Shown here: one piece after another, positions 30,403 to 40,379 of the stretch
How positions within the stretch are numbered: the first letter of the stretch is position 1
How the letters are laid out: each line of letters starts with the position of its first letter
NCBI GenBank assembly: GCA_037975125.1
Contig: JAJQOW010000014.1
Span: forward strand, 20,105,484-20,169,483
Origin: Latrodectus hesperus
Lineage: Eukaryota; Arthropoda; Arachnida; Araneae; Theridiidae
Direction: 5' to 3'
Length of the DNA: 64,000 bases
Made by a program: the position numbers and the translations under genes
Notes under the pieces: model-generated
The model's database searches: none
Seen by the model: only the letters and a program-made list of their open reading frames with translations
What the model was told of the DNA's origin: nothing

Positions 30403-31635
30403 CGTTTCTACAATAAATTTCGCAAAATTTTGAAATCAATTTATCAAATCTCTTTTCAGGCTAATGAGTTCAAAATTAGTAGTTTATAACAAATGAGACC
30501 TTGTGCAATTATTAAACATTTAGGATCAGATTTAGTCAATTTAGAATGATCTGAAAATATATAAAAATTTTAAAATCAAAAATATGGTTATTCTCGGATA
30601 TATTGGTCATTATAACGGCATTTGTAAGCAAAGTTGTGAATTCGTATTTTTTTTATAACATTAAATTAAGATATAAACAAAATTTCATATTAGTAATTCA
30701 TTTTATATTGATTAAGAAATGAAATATCTAGTTATTTTCAGTGATCTCCTTTAAGAAAATTGCTTTTAAAAATTTAAAGAATATAAAATTTTACATGATT
30801 TCCCATAGGATATAAATATTATTTTTCACAGGAGAAACTTCATAATAAAATGGAAGCACTCAATTATGTTCATATAATTAACTTACGTTAGGAAAATATA
30901 TTCTTACGATATTAAAGACTAAAAGATTACTTGTGTGTGTGCATGACATTAATTAAAGTATCTCTCTTTGCAGATTAAAAAATAATAACTTTATTTAAGT
31001 TTAAATTAAATTACAAACATTCCGTTGTAATTGTTAAATATGATATATTTACATAATAATCTAAAATTTGTGGTAAAATAAAGGATTTCAATTATCATTT
31101 TGAAAAACTAATCATCTAGGACTCCAATGCATTAAACGAAGTTTTCCAAGCATCTTTAGCAATCAAACTCTATTAGATTTTATAAGCTCAAGTCCAAATT
31201 TTCATTAAAATAAGTTCAACCCTATTTCTTTTTTAAGCAAATTCAACTCAAATTGATATATTTAAGTCTTCTCAATTATTTAAAAATAAATTTTTAAATA
31301 ATTCTGTATTTAATAATTTGATTTTATAATTTGCGTTTCTATTATATTTTTACAAATTATATATGAAAAGTGATTTTCTTCATGCACTATTTATCTTTTA
31401 GAGTTAACACACCTCATGAAAATTCCTTCTTTGAAACGGAATTAGTGATTTCTAGAAATTAAGTCTTTTTTATTTATTATTTTCACTTTCTTGCTTTTGC
31501 CCTTTTGTCTTCCTGAAAATCTTCATGTGAGCAACGTTATTTTTTATTTTCCATTGTTGATAAAAAATGATTTCTACCAGAGTGGTTTTACAATACCCTT
31601 TTGGGGCCCTCTCCTGTACAACAAGTTCCAAATTT
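30403..31635. other. Intergenic AT-rich stretch, nothing recognised
   Basis: No coding exon, repeat end, RNA gene or duplicated-segment match could be supported here. The short ORF at 31,491-31,697 (+) runs into the minisatellite and is not convincing. Confidence 0.4.
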
Positions 31636-31955
31636 GGTTCTCAATACAGCAACATTCGAGATGTGGGAGAGCTTCATGCATACAAAACATTCCATAGAAT
31701 CTAATACACTTCTTCTGCTGTAATTTGGAATAGGTAGGAGGATGCCATTTGGGATCATTCGTGATGGGAGATCTTCATGCGCACTAAACATTCCATAGAA
31801 TCTAATATACTTCTGTTGTAATTTGGAATAGGTAGGAGGATGCCATTTGGGATCATTCGTGATGGGAGATCTTCATGCATACAAAACATTCTGTTCATAC
31901 CAATGTACTTCTTCTGTAATTTGGAGTTGGTAAGAGTATGCCACACTTCAAATGT
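31636..31955. repeat. 98-bp-period minisatellite, about 3.3 copies
   Basis: The anchor 'ggtaggagga' starts at 31,733 and 31,831, and a diverged 'ggtaagagta' starts at 31,929, a constant spacing of 98 bp. A partial earlier copy begins near 31,640. The unit carries 'gatgggagatcttcatgc' and 'attccatagaatctaata'. ORFs reported on both strands across it are by-products of the repeat. Confidence 0.9.
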
Positions 31956-31959
31956 TTTT

Positions 31960-32275
31960 TCCAACGGCGGGCACACTTAAGTGACGAACCCTATGCCACA
32001 ACAAGGCCAGTAACTGCTACTCATTTGTGGTTACCCAGCGGGCACCTGCGAACCAAGTCACTGAGGCGAGTAGCGTTACCCGCGCCATACCACCACAAAC
32101 CCGTTTATAGGGTGGACCACATTCATACTTCCATCACAGAAGGAAGGACAGAGAAACACAGAGAGAACAAAGAATGAAAGAAACATCCATGCCCGAACCG
32201 GGATTTGAACCCGGGACCCACTGAAGGTATAAGAGAATGGCTTACGAGTCAGACACACTGGATTTAAAATTGCAA
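31960..32275 (-). mobile_element. tRNA-derived SINE
   Basis: The minus-strand head at the right carries a near-perfect B-box, 'gggttcaaatccc', around 32,195-32,212. Upstream of it is a tRNA-like 5' part ('gtctgactcgtaagccattc'). The long GC-rich body extends left to 'ggcgggcacacttaagtg'. ORFs at 31,938-32,177 (+) and 32,076-32,258 (-) fall inside it and are not genes. It abuts the minisatellite on the left and a second tRNA-like element on the right. Confidence 0.7.
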
Positions 32276-32279
32276 ATGA

Positions 32280-32425
32280 CGGTCAACTTATTCAAAAGTG
32301 TAGAAGGAAGAAGATGACCTTGATGTTCAAGTTGAAGCACACGCAAAACCATCAGCTAGGGATTCGAACCCGGGACAAACAGCCTAGGAGTGAGGAACGC
32401 TAACCACTCAGTCATCGGCCGGCAC
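32280..32425 (-). mobile_element. Second tRNA-headed SINE or tRNA pseudogene
   Basis: On the minus strand it reads 'gccggccgatgactgagtgg' (A-box) through to B-box 'gggttcgaatccc' at about 32,350-32,364. The spacing fits a tRNA. The 5' and 3' acceptor strands do not pair well and a body continues to the left, so a SINE head is more likely than a working tRNA gene. Confidence 0.6.
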
Positions 32426-33368
32426 TTGAAATGTTAATTCCGTCATTTGACCGTGGGTTCAAATTAGGAGTTGAATTGTTTTTGAGTGTCGACTTCAGTC
32501 AAAAATTTTGATTCAGTTTAAAATGAAACTAACAATTATCTCAAATCCACAAATGACAATATAACGGATGTGGTGAAATTTAAAAAAATATATATATTGA
32601 GACTCTTCCGTAACTTTCTTTATGCTGTGTTCAATGTTATTATATTTAAATTACCCTCCAGAAATGACTAACGCCAAATTCAGTAACGCTTTTTATACTG
32701 TTCAGAAATGTATGAAAATTTTTTAACTTATTTTTGTCATGTCTTGCTCCTTTTATAACTGCTGTATAAAGCACCCTCATCTCCCTGCATAGACTTTTTG
32801 AATTTTTTTTCCAGTAAGTAAAATCTTTTGACCTTCGATTAACTATTGCAAAGCTTTGTATCTTTTGTTTCAGGAGTTTTTCGTAAGTAATATTTCAAAG
32901 TAATAGTTAAATTCCGGGAACCTATATATTAATTGTGGTTCAAAGTTATTTTATTTAAGTGTTGCTTGAAATTAAGATATTTTAATTGACAGATTTTTCT
33001 CTTAAATGGTGTTAAAAATTCAAATGTTTTATGATGCGTAATATGTCTTCAGTTAAAATTGCACCAGTTGAAACTGTGTTGCATAAACAAACTCTTTTCA
33101 TAATCTAATTTTGGAAGTGAATGTAGACTTCATAATTCGATTTTGTATGTGTGTAAGATAATTCTTTAACAATTTTTACTAAATAATTAATAATAAACAA
33201 AATAATGCTAAGAATAATGAAAATTTTAAAATAACTCAAAAAGTGAAGAGCTATATTCAGAAGTAAATATACTTAAAAAGAGACGAAAACAAATAAACAA
33301 AATACCAAGTGTACTCTAAAAAGTTTAGCAATATAACTCAATGAAAAAACTCTGGAAGCTCCAAGTTA
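32426..33368. other. Intergenic AT-rich stretch left of the LTR element
   Basis: No gene, repeat end or RNA gene was recognised. Confidence 0.4.

Positions 33369-33461
<93 letters not shown>
33369..33461. repeat. (TA)n microsatellite abutting the LTR
   Basis: The TA tract runs directly into the first base of the left LTR at 33,462. This hides any target-site duplication on that side. Confidence 0.95.
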
Positions 33462-33467
<6 letters not shown>

Positions 33468-34470
33468 GGTGAACTCGGTAATTTTTGAAGAATCCCGAGG
33501 AAACCCAGATTCGTTTTTCAAATAATTGAATGACAGAGATAAATTCAAAACAAAATACAATAAAACTTAATAATTTATTTTAGTAACTTAATTACAAGAG
33601 AAATTTACATTTACAATCAAAACATTCTTGATTAAACAATAGAGATTCTAAAATTACTATTTGTTTTATGACAATTACACATTAATATCATCACTGAATT
33701 TGACCAGCCTAGATGAGGAACGAGAGATCAGACTCACCCCTTTTAGAAGTAACCGTTGGTCTCCTAACGTCAATGGCATTACCGGCTCAGGATCTCGCTT
33801 GGCTTGCTCCTCGCTCATGAGCTTTCCCTCTTTCTCTCTGTCTCTGGTATCTCTCCTCAGACTCTATCGTTTCTATTCTGTTCGTCTATTTGGCGGACAT
33901 CTGCAGCTCCATTCTGGAAATTCGAGGCAGGGTTCCTTCTGGAATGCGACGTTTATATTTTGTATACAACTAACATCGTTTTAGCGTCTTCTTATGCTCA
34001 ATGAGGACCTAGTCCTCAATTGTGGACTCCTTTTCTATGTCGGGCTTCTCTGGGGCTTCTGTGTGTCTTCTCTGTGTTTTGATGCAGTTTTTAACTCTTC
34101 ATAATTTTCGGCTTAGCTCCTCCTCTTTACACCATTGGTTTTCCAAAGTTCTGTAGTTCCTCCTATACTTCTATGGGATAGGTCAGAAATCTCTCCCCCT
34201 CATTCCCGACTGGTCAGATTTACAAATAATACATATCATAAAACAATATACTTTGCCTGCAATTTCCTCCAGATCACTCATCCCTTCCGAAAGGGAAAAT
34301 TTATTCTTTTATTGCACTTGTTTCATTGTGCCAATTTTTATTACATCCTTTCCTTTATATTATTCCCGCTTAGTTTGAAAGGAAAAGAGGAAACTCTTAA
34401 ATTTAAAGTGCAATAAAAATACACACACATATTTTCTCAGGGTTTGGTTATGTCGTATTACACTACGACA
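33462..34470 (-). repeat. 3' LTR of the retrotransposon
   Basis: It begins tgttgtggtg and ends cactacgaca on the plus strand, so the ends are TG...CA with imperfect inverted termini. The last 20 bases form a small palindrome (tgtcgta, 6-base loop, tacgaca). It pairs with 40,380-41,388 at almost every position. ORFs inside it (33,661-33,984 and 34,135-34,416, +) are duplicated in the other LTR and are not genes. Confidence 0.95.
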
Positions 34471-34488
34471 TAATCCTCCCCCACTTAC
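34471..34488 (-). other. Polypurine tract
   Basis: On the minus strand 'aagtgggggaggatta' lies directly before the 3' LTR, the place and composition expected of the plus-strand primer of an LTR retroelement. Confidence 0.75.
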
Positions 34489-36011
34489 AGAAAAAAAATA
34501 TATTCATATATTTTTTTTAATTCTATAAAACTAAACATCAAAGAAACATAATAAAAAAACAAGTGAAAATGAACCCTGTGGTTATCTAAATAAACATACT
34601 TGTTAACTTCATATAAATCTCTCATCTGTACATATGCCTCATGACATATGGCATGAATTTCATAAATGCATTATCTGTTGACATTATAAAATATGTTGTT
34701 AGTTTAACTAAAAGCTTTAAATAATAGAACAAGAAAAAAATATATCGTACCACCAGCAGTACTTATTTTTCCTAGCCAACAGATTTTTTAAAATTTATTC
34801 TAAGTCTTTCAGGAATACAGGACTTGTGCACCAATCCCGAAACCATCCTGACCTATAACAAAATCTACAAAAATTGACTATTACTTTGGTAACAGATTTG
34901 ATAGTTGACTTTTTCTTTTAATTTATAAAGAAAATCTGAAATGGTATAATCAGTTGTCTATACATATCATAAGCTAATCATATAAAAGAAATTAATAACA
35001 GTTTATGCAACTTCACACAGTCAATATTTACAATACTTGTTTTTATAATATGATTATAATGATTTAAAGTACAATATTCAGGATTCAACTTTCTGTTTTT
35101 GTCCATTTCATATGATACAATAAGTTCATATTGATACCATAAATCAGTTCATAAGAGTGACGTAATCGTTTGACGTCAGAAATTCCATGCAAAAATTATT
35201 ATATACATATATCAATAAATGTCAGTGAGTCTTCACTCTCAAATCCTCTGGTCAAATATTTTAATTATAACACATCAATGTATAACAATAAAAATAATCT
35301 ACACTAAAAAAATTTAATTTACATGGAATAAAAAAAATGTATATCCATATGTATATTATGACATCATAAGAAATAATACTTATGAATTTTTTTATTTTAT
35401 TTTACAAACAGATATATTTAGTCTGTTTTTAACATTTGTATTCGTATTTTTCAAACTTTACAAAAAAAAGTCCTTTCTTATTTCAAAGTATCTATTCTAC
35501 TTCATTTTTAAAACATAATTGTCTAAGAGTGAATAGGAACAATTCGGACACTATATCAATCACTCAAAATGTGTAAACAAACTCATCACTAATAGCAACT
35601 CAACAATGGTTGAAAATTTTCGAGCGAGCCAATTCCTCCGCCAGATATACTGCTTCAAACCCCCTCTTTTTTTATTTTGGTTGCTTCGGTAACCGGTTCC
35701 TCAGACGAGTGAGTTTCAGATAAGGGAAGAAGGGTCACACGCGTAGACGCCATGATGTCAACAGCAGCGATTCTCCTTATCCTAAGTATTTTCAAGATTT
35801 CGTGAGTAAATTCTCATTTTATTTATTTACTTTTATTACCTTTTTCATTCATAGTGATTTTTATTATTCCTGTTTCAATTGTTTGTATCTGCTTATAAAA
35901 TTTATGGTTATACTGCCCTCTGACAAAACACGCTTTCACCCCGACACTATTGTTCAGTCTCCCGGGGACAATGTTTCCCTCACTCGCAGTTCGGTCGGTG
36001 GGAAATAACTA
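34489..36011 (-). other. Non-coding 3' internal region of the retrotransposon
   Basis: This 1.5-kb AT-rich part lies between the integrase stop and the polypurine tract. No minus-strand ORF of useful length is visible, so there is no env. The part at about 35,620-36,008 is less AT-rich. Read on the plus strand, it resembles a promoter plus a signal-peptide exon ending in a GTGAGT donor (35,752-35,801). Confidence 0.6.
35752..35801 (+). other. Possible antisense signal-peptide exon inside the retrotransposon
   Basis: The plus-strand ATG at 35,752 opens MMSTAAILLILSIFKIS, a short hydrophobic signal-like peptide. It is followed at once by a strong donor, GTGAGTAAA, at 35,802. An AG acceptor at about 35,960 ('ttgttcag') would keep phase and add an Ig-like 'SPGDNVSL' stretch before a stop. 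The upstream sequence is GC-richer. It may be a captured host gene 5' end, or chance. No transcript evidence is available. Confidence 0.25.
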
Positions 36012-36290
36012 CTATTGTAAATGCCTCCGTCTTTCGGACATCACTTTTAACCTACAAAGGTTTACCTTTTTCGTATAAACACTAGGACCAAATCGAGACT
36101 CAATCGTCACCACGTTCTTAGAATGAATGTGTTTAACTTGAAAAGGACCTATAAATTGTGATCTGAATCTAGTAGACTGATTAAGAAATACAATGTCTCC
36201 GACTTTAATTTTTGAAACACTTGCTTTTTTCTTTTGTATTAAATTTTGTGAATCTTGAGCCTTAATTAGATTTTTTTTGCCTCTTTGCAA
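36012..36290 (-). pseudogene. Integrase C-terminal part (GPF/Y module), frame-shifted from the main ORF
   Basis: This reading frame continues the integrase C-terminus. It carries a conserved 'GDIVFLNQ' strand and the 'GPFQV' motif of the Ty3/gypsy GPY/F module, then ends at 36,012. It is offset by one base from the ORF at 36,266-38,101. The shift falls on a run of eight A residues (minus strand). The cause could be a one-base deletion in that run or a -1 slippage site. The nominal start at 36,290 is a TTG codon and is not an initiation site. Confidence 0.75.
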
Positions 36291-38101
36291 AATGTTTTTA
36301 GAGTATTAATAGTCCTTTCATAAAAAGCATCATAACCATGAAATTTGGGGATGTGAGGGATCGTTTCCCAATTGTCTGTTAGTAATTTCAGATTTCTCCC
36401 AAAAAATAGTTGGTTCGGAGTAAAACCAGTTGCTGGGTGTACACAATTGTTATAAAATGCAGCGTGTAAATTCACAGCCAATTCAAAATCAATTTCATTG
36501 TTTAACGACTTTAATGTATTCTTAAGAGAACCGTGTATTCTTTCTATCTTGCCATTAGCAGCTGGATGATATGGGGTTGTATACAAATTCCGAATTTTTA
36601 ATTGCCGATTTAGCTCTTTATGCATTTCTGACGTAAATTGACCACCTCGGTCAGATAGAATATATTTAACTTTACCATAAGCGGACATATATTTTAGCAA
36701 TTTACGAACCACTGTCTCAGTTTTAATGTTTGTTACCGGAAATAGTTCAATTCGTCTAGAAAAGTTATCTATGCAACTAACTACATAATGTCCCGACGCA
36801 AAACGTCCACAAATATCAACGCTTAGAAATTCTCCCGGTTCATTGGGAATAGGAACATTTCCAAACTCACTTTTCTTCTGCCGATTTGGCTTAATTCTAC
36901 CACATGTCTGACAGGAATTTATATAATTTCTAATATCAGCATACATACCGCGCCACCAATATCTACTAATTACCATTTGATATGTTTTGTCCGCTCCAAA
37001 ATGCGTCATATGGGCGGCTTGAATTGCGTACTTTTGTAAATTTTTCGGTAAAACTATTTGGGGTTGTAATTCTTCTACTCCTTTTATTTTTCCCCAATGC
37101 ATTAGTATCCCTTTTGACTCATCTATGTAAAAGCGCGTAATTTCATGCTTAAAGGGAAGTTTACCTTTTTGTAAACCTTTAAGAATTCGCCCTATTTCTT
37201 CGTCGTTCTGTGCGCTTTCCTTAATAGATTGTAAGCTTAGCGCCTGTAAATCAATCGTCTGCTCCTCAGTTACTATGTTTGTCAGCATTTTCGCCTCCGA
37301 GACACTCTCCATTTCTTGACAGTGATTGATTGGCCCACGACTGTGTTCCTCCAACATTTGCTGTTTCGCAGCGGGCTCCGCTGGAGAAACCGCAGTTTCA
37401 TTTCCCCCCTCCATTCTCGACATTTGATTCGAGTTCTTTTCTGGTTTTGTTACAGGCGTATTTTTCGCTATTTTGCCTTCACCAGTTTCCGTACCTATAT
37501 TCATATCCTCATATGCTACTATCTTTTTTTCGTTAGGTTGTAACATCATTTTATTTTTCTTAATGCATTTCACAACATTACATTTGTCGCTAATTCCACC
37601 GTTATTTTCCTCCAAATTTACTATCTCCTCATCAATAGTTATATAATTTTTGTTTGCATATAGATTAATATTCGCTTTTTTCATAGTTTTGTAACTTAAT
37701 ATACAATCATAATCATTAGAAAAGCTCTGCGGAGTAATAAACACTACATCTGATATCAATTTTTCTCCAATTTGAAAAGAAATTTCTACGCATTGATTAT
37801 ATTGAATCTTTTCGCCTGTCAGAGTTAAAATATTTGCATGTTTTTGTACATATTTCACTTCGATATACTGTCTTATTTTATCAAATTTCAGTTGAGACAA
37901 CAATGACACCGACGCCCCCGTGTCGAGGAGAATTCCAATCGAAAGCGGCCCCCTATCCACTTTTCCTTGAGCACTTCCAGACGGAACCGACCGTTCTACA
38001 ATTCTACCCCTCACTACTGGTAAGTCATTTTTGTTTGTTTGCACGGAATTATTTAAAACTGCAGTGATTTTTGAATTATTTTTATCTCCTGTTGCTATCA
38101 C
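36266..38101 (-). CDS. Retrotransposon protease-integrase polyprotein without RT/RNase H
   Basis: A 611-residue ORF. The aspartic protease active site LLDTGAS lies at residues 58-64 (Asp60). After it comes about 200 residues of acidic, low-complexity linker. The integrase zinc-binding set is H364, H367, C397 and C400. The catalytic core is D429 (SVDICG), D484 (LSDRGGQF) and E520, with 35 residues between the last two, as in retroviral-type DDE integrases. Between protease and zinc finger the family normally carries RT (YxDD) and RNase H, over 600 residues, and neither is present. The frame stays open across this join. It follows gag at a distance of about 110 nt. The C-terminal module lies in another frame (36,012-36,290). 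Confidence 0.9.
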   Translation of the reverse strand: MIATGDKNNSKITAVLNNSVQTNKNDLPVVRGRIVERSVPSGSAQGKVDRGPLSIGILLDTGASVSLLSQLKFDKIRQYIEVKYVQKHANILTLTGEKIQYNQCVEISFQIGEKLISDVVFITPQSFSNDYDCILSYKTMKKANINLYANKNYITIDEEIVNLEENNGGISDKCNVVKCIKKNKMMLQPNEKKIVAYEDMNIGTETGEGKIAKNTPVTKPEKNSNQMSRMEGGNETAVSPAEPAAKQQMLEEHSRGPINHCQEMESVSEAKMLTNIVTEEQTIDLQALSLQSIKESAQNDEEIGRILKGLQKGKLPFKHEITRFYIDESKGILMHWGKIKGVEELQPQIVLPKNLQKYAIQAAHMTHFGADKTYQMVISRYWWRGMYADIRNYINSCQTCGRIKPNRQKKSEFGNVPIPNEPGEFLSVDICGRFASGHYVVSCIDNFSRRIELFPVTNIKTETVVRKLLKYMSAYGKVKYILSDRGGQFTSEMHKELNRQLKIRNLYTTPYHPAANGKIERIHGSLKNTLKSLNNEIDFELAVNLHAAFYNNCVHPATGFTPNQLFFGRNLKLLTDNWETIPHIPKFHGYDAFYERTINTLKTFCKEAKKI

Positions 38102-38214
38102 ATTTCCCCCACTGTTTATGCACCTTTTTTGTGGCCAATAGTTCTGCGCCTCATTGTCTACTCTTTTATGCTTTCTGTCCTGAGAAAAGTGTCTTATGAA
38201 ATTTTTCTCCCCTA

Positions 38215-39393
38215 CTACTCGTTTGCTTGTTTACTTTTGGAGCACTCCGTCTCCGTTCGAAAGCGTTCAGGCTCCACCTCTAATTTTGACATCTGTCGCT
38301 GCCTACTGGCTGAGGATTTCCTGCCCTGGGCTCCTGAGGGTAAATTGCTGCTTTTCTCCCCATTTAAAGCACTCCTATTACCCCTAAAGCGATCACTCCT
38401 CTGCTGATTTTGAAACGTATTCCTATTATCTCTAAAATTCTCCCCATATTGGTCACTCCTCCGCTGACTCGGAAACATAAATCTGTTCCCCCTAAAGTTT
38501 CTGTCAACATTATTGTTACTGCTATTCCTAATTTGTTTTTTTGATACATTCATTTTATTAAAATTTCCGGTTACTTTCTTTAAATGAAAGCAATTCGCAG
38601 CGAAATGACCTGTCTTTCCACAAAACAAACATAGATTATTACTATCGGTATTGACATTTTGTTCATGCTGAATAATATTCACGGTTTCATTATTTTGTTC
38701 CTTAGGTCTCGTTATCGAATTAATTTTATTTACTTGTAACTTTAGGTACAGAGATTTCGCATTTTGTACATCACCGGCACATTTTACTGCCTCCTCAAAT
38801 GATTGGGGATATTTTAAAAGAACTTCCTTTTGCAAATCCGGGAGAAGACCCTCAATAAATCTTGAGAGAAGCAATTTATCAAATAAAGCTTTACTGTCAC
38901 TTGTTTTTATTTGCGAAGCTTCTAAAAATCGACTACCCGCTGGTCTAAGACGTTCAGCAAACGCCTTTACTGATTCCTGCTCATACATTTGAATAGTTGA
39001 GAATTGTAGATTTGATTCAATTAACGACTGTTCTTCGCTGAAATGCTCTATAAACGTTTGCTTGATAAACTGAAAAGAGGTTGATCTTTGTAGATCAATA
39101 TCCTCAATCAAAAATCTCTTCGCTGCCCCTATTAATTTCGATTTTAAAATCGTAATTTTCTCACTATCACCCCAATTGGCCATTGCAGCAACGTTTTCTA
39201 ACTGATCAAACCAAAATTTGCAAGATTCCTTATCTCCATCAAAGGTTGAAATCACTTGAATCATTGCCATATTTGGTTGGCAAGCTGAATTAGCATTCAC
39301 GCGAGTATGAACAGAGTCTGCGTTTTCTGGGGAAATTTCCCTATTTCTCCTACTATTATACCTAGGCATAATGTGAATTCGAATTACTCTCAA
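38215..39393 (-). CDS. gag: Retrotransposon Gag
   Basis: This 392-residue protein has the retrotransposon Gag (capsid) region at about residues 50-215 (around 'FWFDQLENVA', 'FIEGLLPDLQKEVLL'). A single CCHC zinc knuckle lies at C255, C258, H263 and C268 (CLFCGKTGHFAANC). The tail is basic and rich in Arg, Asn and Gln, with repeated 'RSD' and 'RGNR' units, as expected of a nucleocapsid-like end. It would assemble particles and bind element RNA. The first in-frame ATG is used; an internal Met at residue 9 (MPRYNSRRN) is an equally plausible start. It is intact, which agrees with the young LTRs. Confidence 0.9.
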   Translation of the reverse strand: MRVIRIHIMPRYNSRRNREISPENADSVHTRVNANSACQPNMAMIQVISTFDGDKESCKFWFDQLENVAAMANWGDSEKITILKSKLIGAAKRFLIEDIDLQRSTSFQFIKQTFIEHFSEEQSLIESNLQFSTIQMYEQESVKAFAERLRPAGSRFLEASQIKTSDSKALFDKLLLSRFIEGLLPDLQKEVLLKYPQSFEEAVKCAGDVQNAKSLYLKLQVNKINSITRPKEQNNETVNIIQHEQNVNTDSNNLCLFCGKTGHFAANCFHLKKVTGNFNKMNVSKKQIRNSSNNNVDRNFRGNRFMFPSQRRSDQYGENFRDNRNTFQNQQRSDRFRGNRSALNGEKSSNLPSGAQGRKSSASRQRQMSKLEVEPERFRTETECSKSKQANE

Positions 39394-40100
39394 AAAAATA
39401 TGGAATATATTATTTACTTTTTATTAATATTATTTACTTTTGCTTTTCTCTCAGTCTTTACCCGTATCATACATATGCATATACTCATTAACTAATAACT
39501 TATTTAACTTATCATCTACTATTTATCAAATACTTTTAACAATAAAAAGAATGAAGCTAAACACATATACAGTCAATAATTGTTTCTAATTATACTATGT
39601 GTATAATGTTACTAATTACACAATGTTTATACATTTATTTATGACAATAATATATTTTTAGTATTTATCAAATGCTTGTATTGACATCATTATTATAAAT
39701 ATGAAAAAAAATAACAAACAATTTTTGTATTCCATTATAATTTAGACACTTCTATTCATGCATTTATTTATGCCACACTTTACTAAAAATGTTTCAATAC
39801 ATTGTTATATCTTTATCATATAATTTATTTTCAAATATTTTAACTTAAGAATTTCAAAGAAGTATATCAAGTTTTATGAACACAATTTGCTAATACACTT
39901 CAATAACTTTGACTCAATTCTGCTTTTGTTAATTCAACATTAATGTTTTATTATACTAAATTGGATAGATAACTTTAAAAAAAAGTTATAATTATCTTGA
40001 ACTCTCTCTGTCTCCAATCATTGTTTCCCTTTGATTTTTAATTCTCAGTCAAAACTATTTCCAAAAGACCAAAAATTTTAAGTGTTAATGATTAAAATAA
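39394..40100 (-). other. 5' leader of the retrotransposon
   Basis: About 700 bp of AT-rich non-coding sequence lies between the primer-binding-site array and gag. No ORF or repeat was recognised. Confidence 0.6.
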
Positions 40101-40379
40101 CTCAAGGCATCAAATTATGTACTCGTTGTCTGCACAAATGATTACAGTACCAAATTATGTATTGTCTGCAGAGAAAAAAAAATCACGGCACCAAAATATG
40201 TGCACTTTGTCTGCTAAAAATGGTCACAGTACCAATTTATGTGCAATTTGCCTGAGAAGAAAAAAAATGGTCACGGCACCAAATTATGTGCCTATTTGTC
40301 TGAGAAAAAAAAATGGTCACGGCACCAAATTATGTGCCTATTTGTCTGAGAAAAAAAAAATGGTCACGGCACCAAATTA
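40101..40379 (-). repeat. Tandem array of about seven primer-binding-site repeats (tRNA-His type)
   Basis: The plus-strand motif GTCACGGCACCA, complementary to a primer binding site matching a tRNA-His 3' end, is perfect at 40,363-40,374, 40,316-40,327 and 40,270-40,281. Degenerate versions start near 40,223, 40,182, 40,141 and 40,101. Spacing is about 46-47 bp near the LTR and about 40-41 bp further away. Each unit also carries 'aaattatgtg' and 'tttgtctgagaaaaa'. The copy nearest the LTR lies five bases from it, the normal place for a primer binding site. The tRNA-His assignment rests on the common eukaryotic acceptor sequence GCCGTGA. Confidence 0.85.

Noticed and set aside
31491..32258. 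Short proteins at 31,491-31,976 and 31,938-32,258
   Set aside because: They arise from the 98-bp minisatellite and a SINE.
33661..34416. ORFs of 66-107 codons on the plus strand inside the LTR
   Set aside because: They recur in both LTRs, lie antisense to the element, differ by indels between the LTRs, and show no family features.
34489..36011. Envelope gene between integrase and the 3' LTR
   Set aside because: No minus-strand ORF of useful length, signal peptide or transmembrane pattern is found in the coding direction.
37316..38407. Plus-strand ORFs opposite gag and pol
   Set aside because: They are shadow frames of the strong minus-strand Gag and protease-integrase ORFs.
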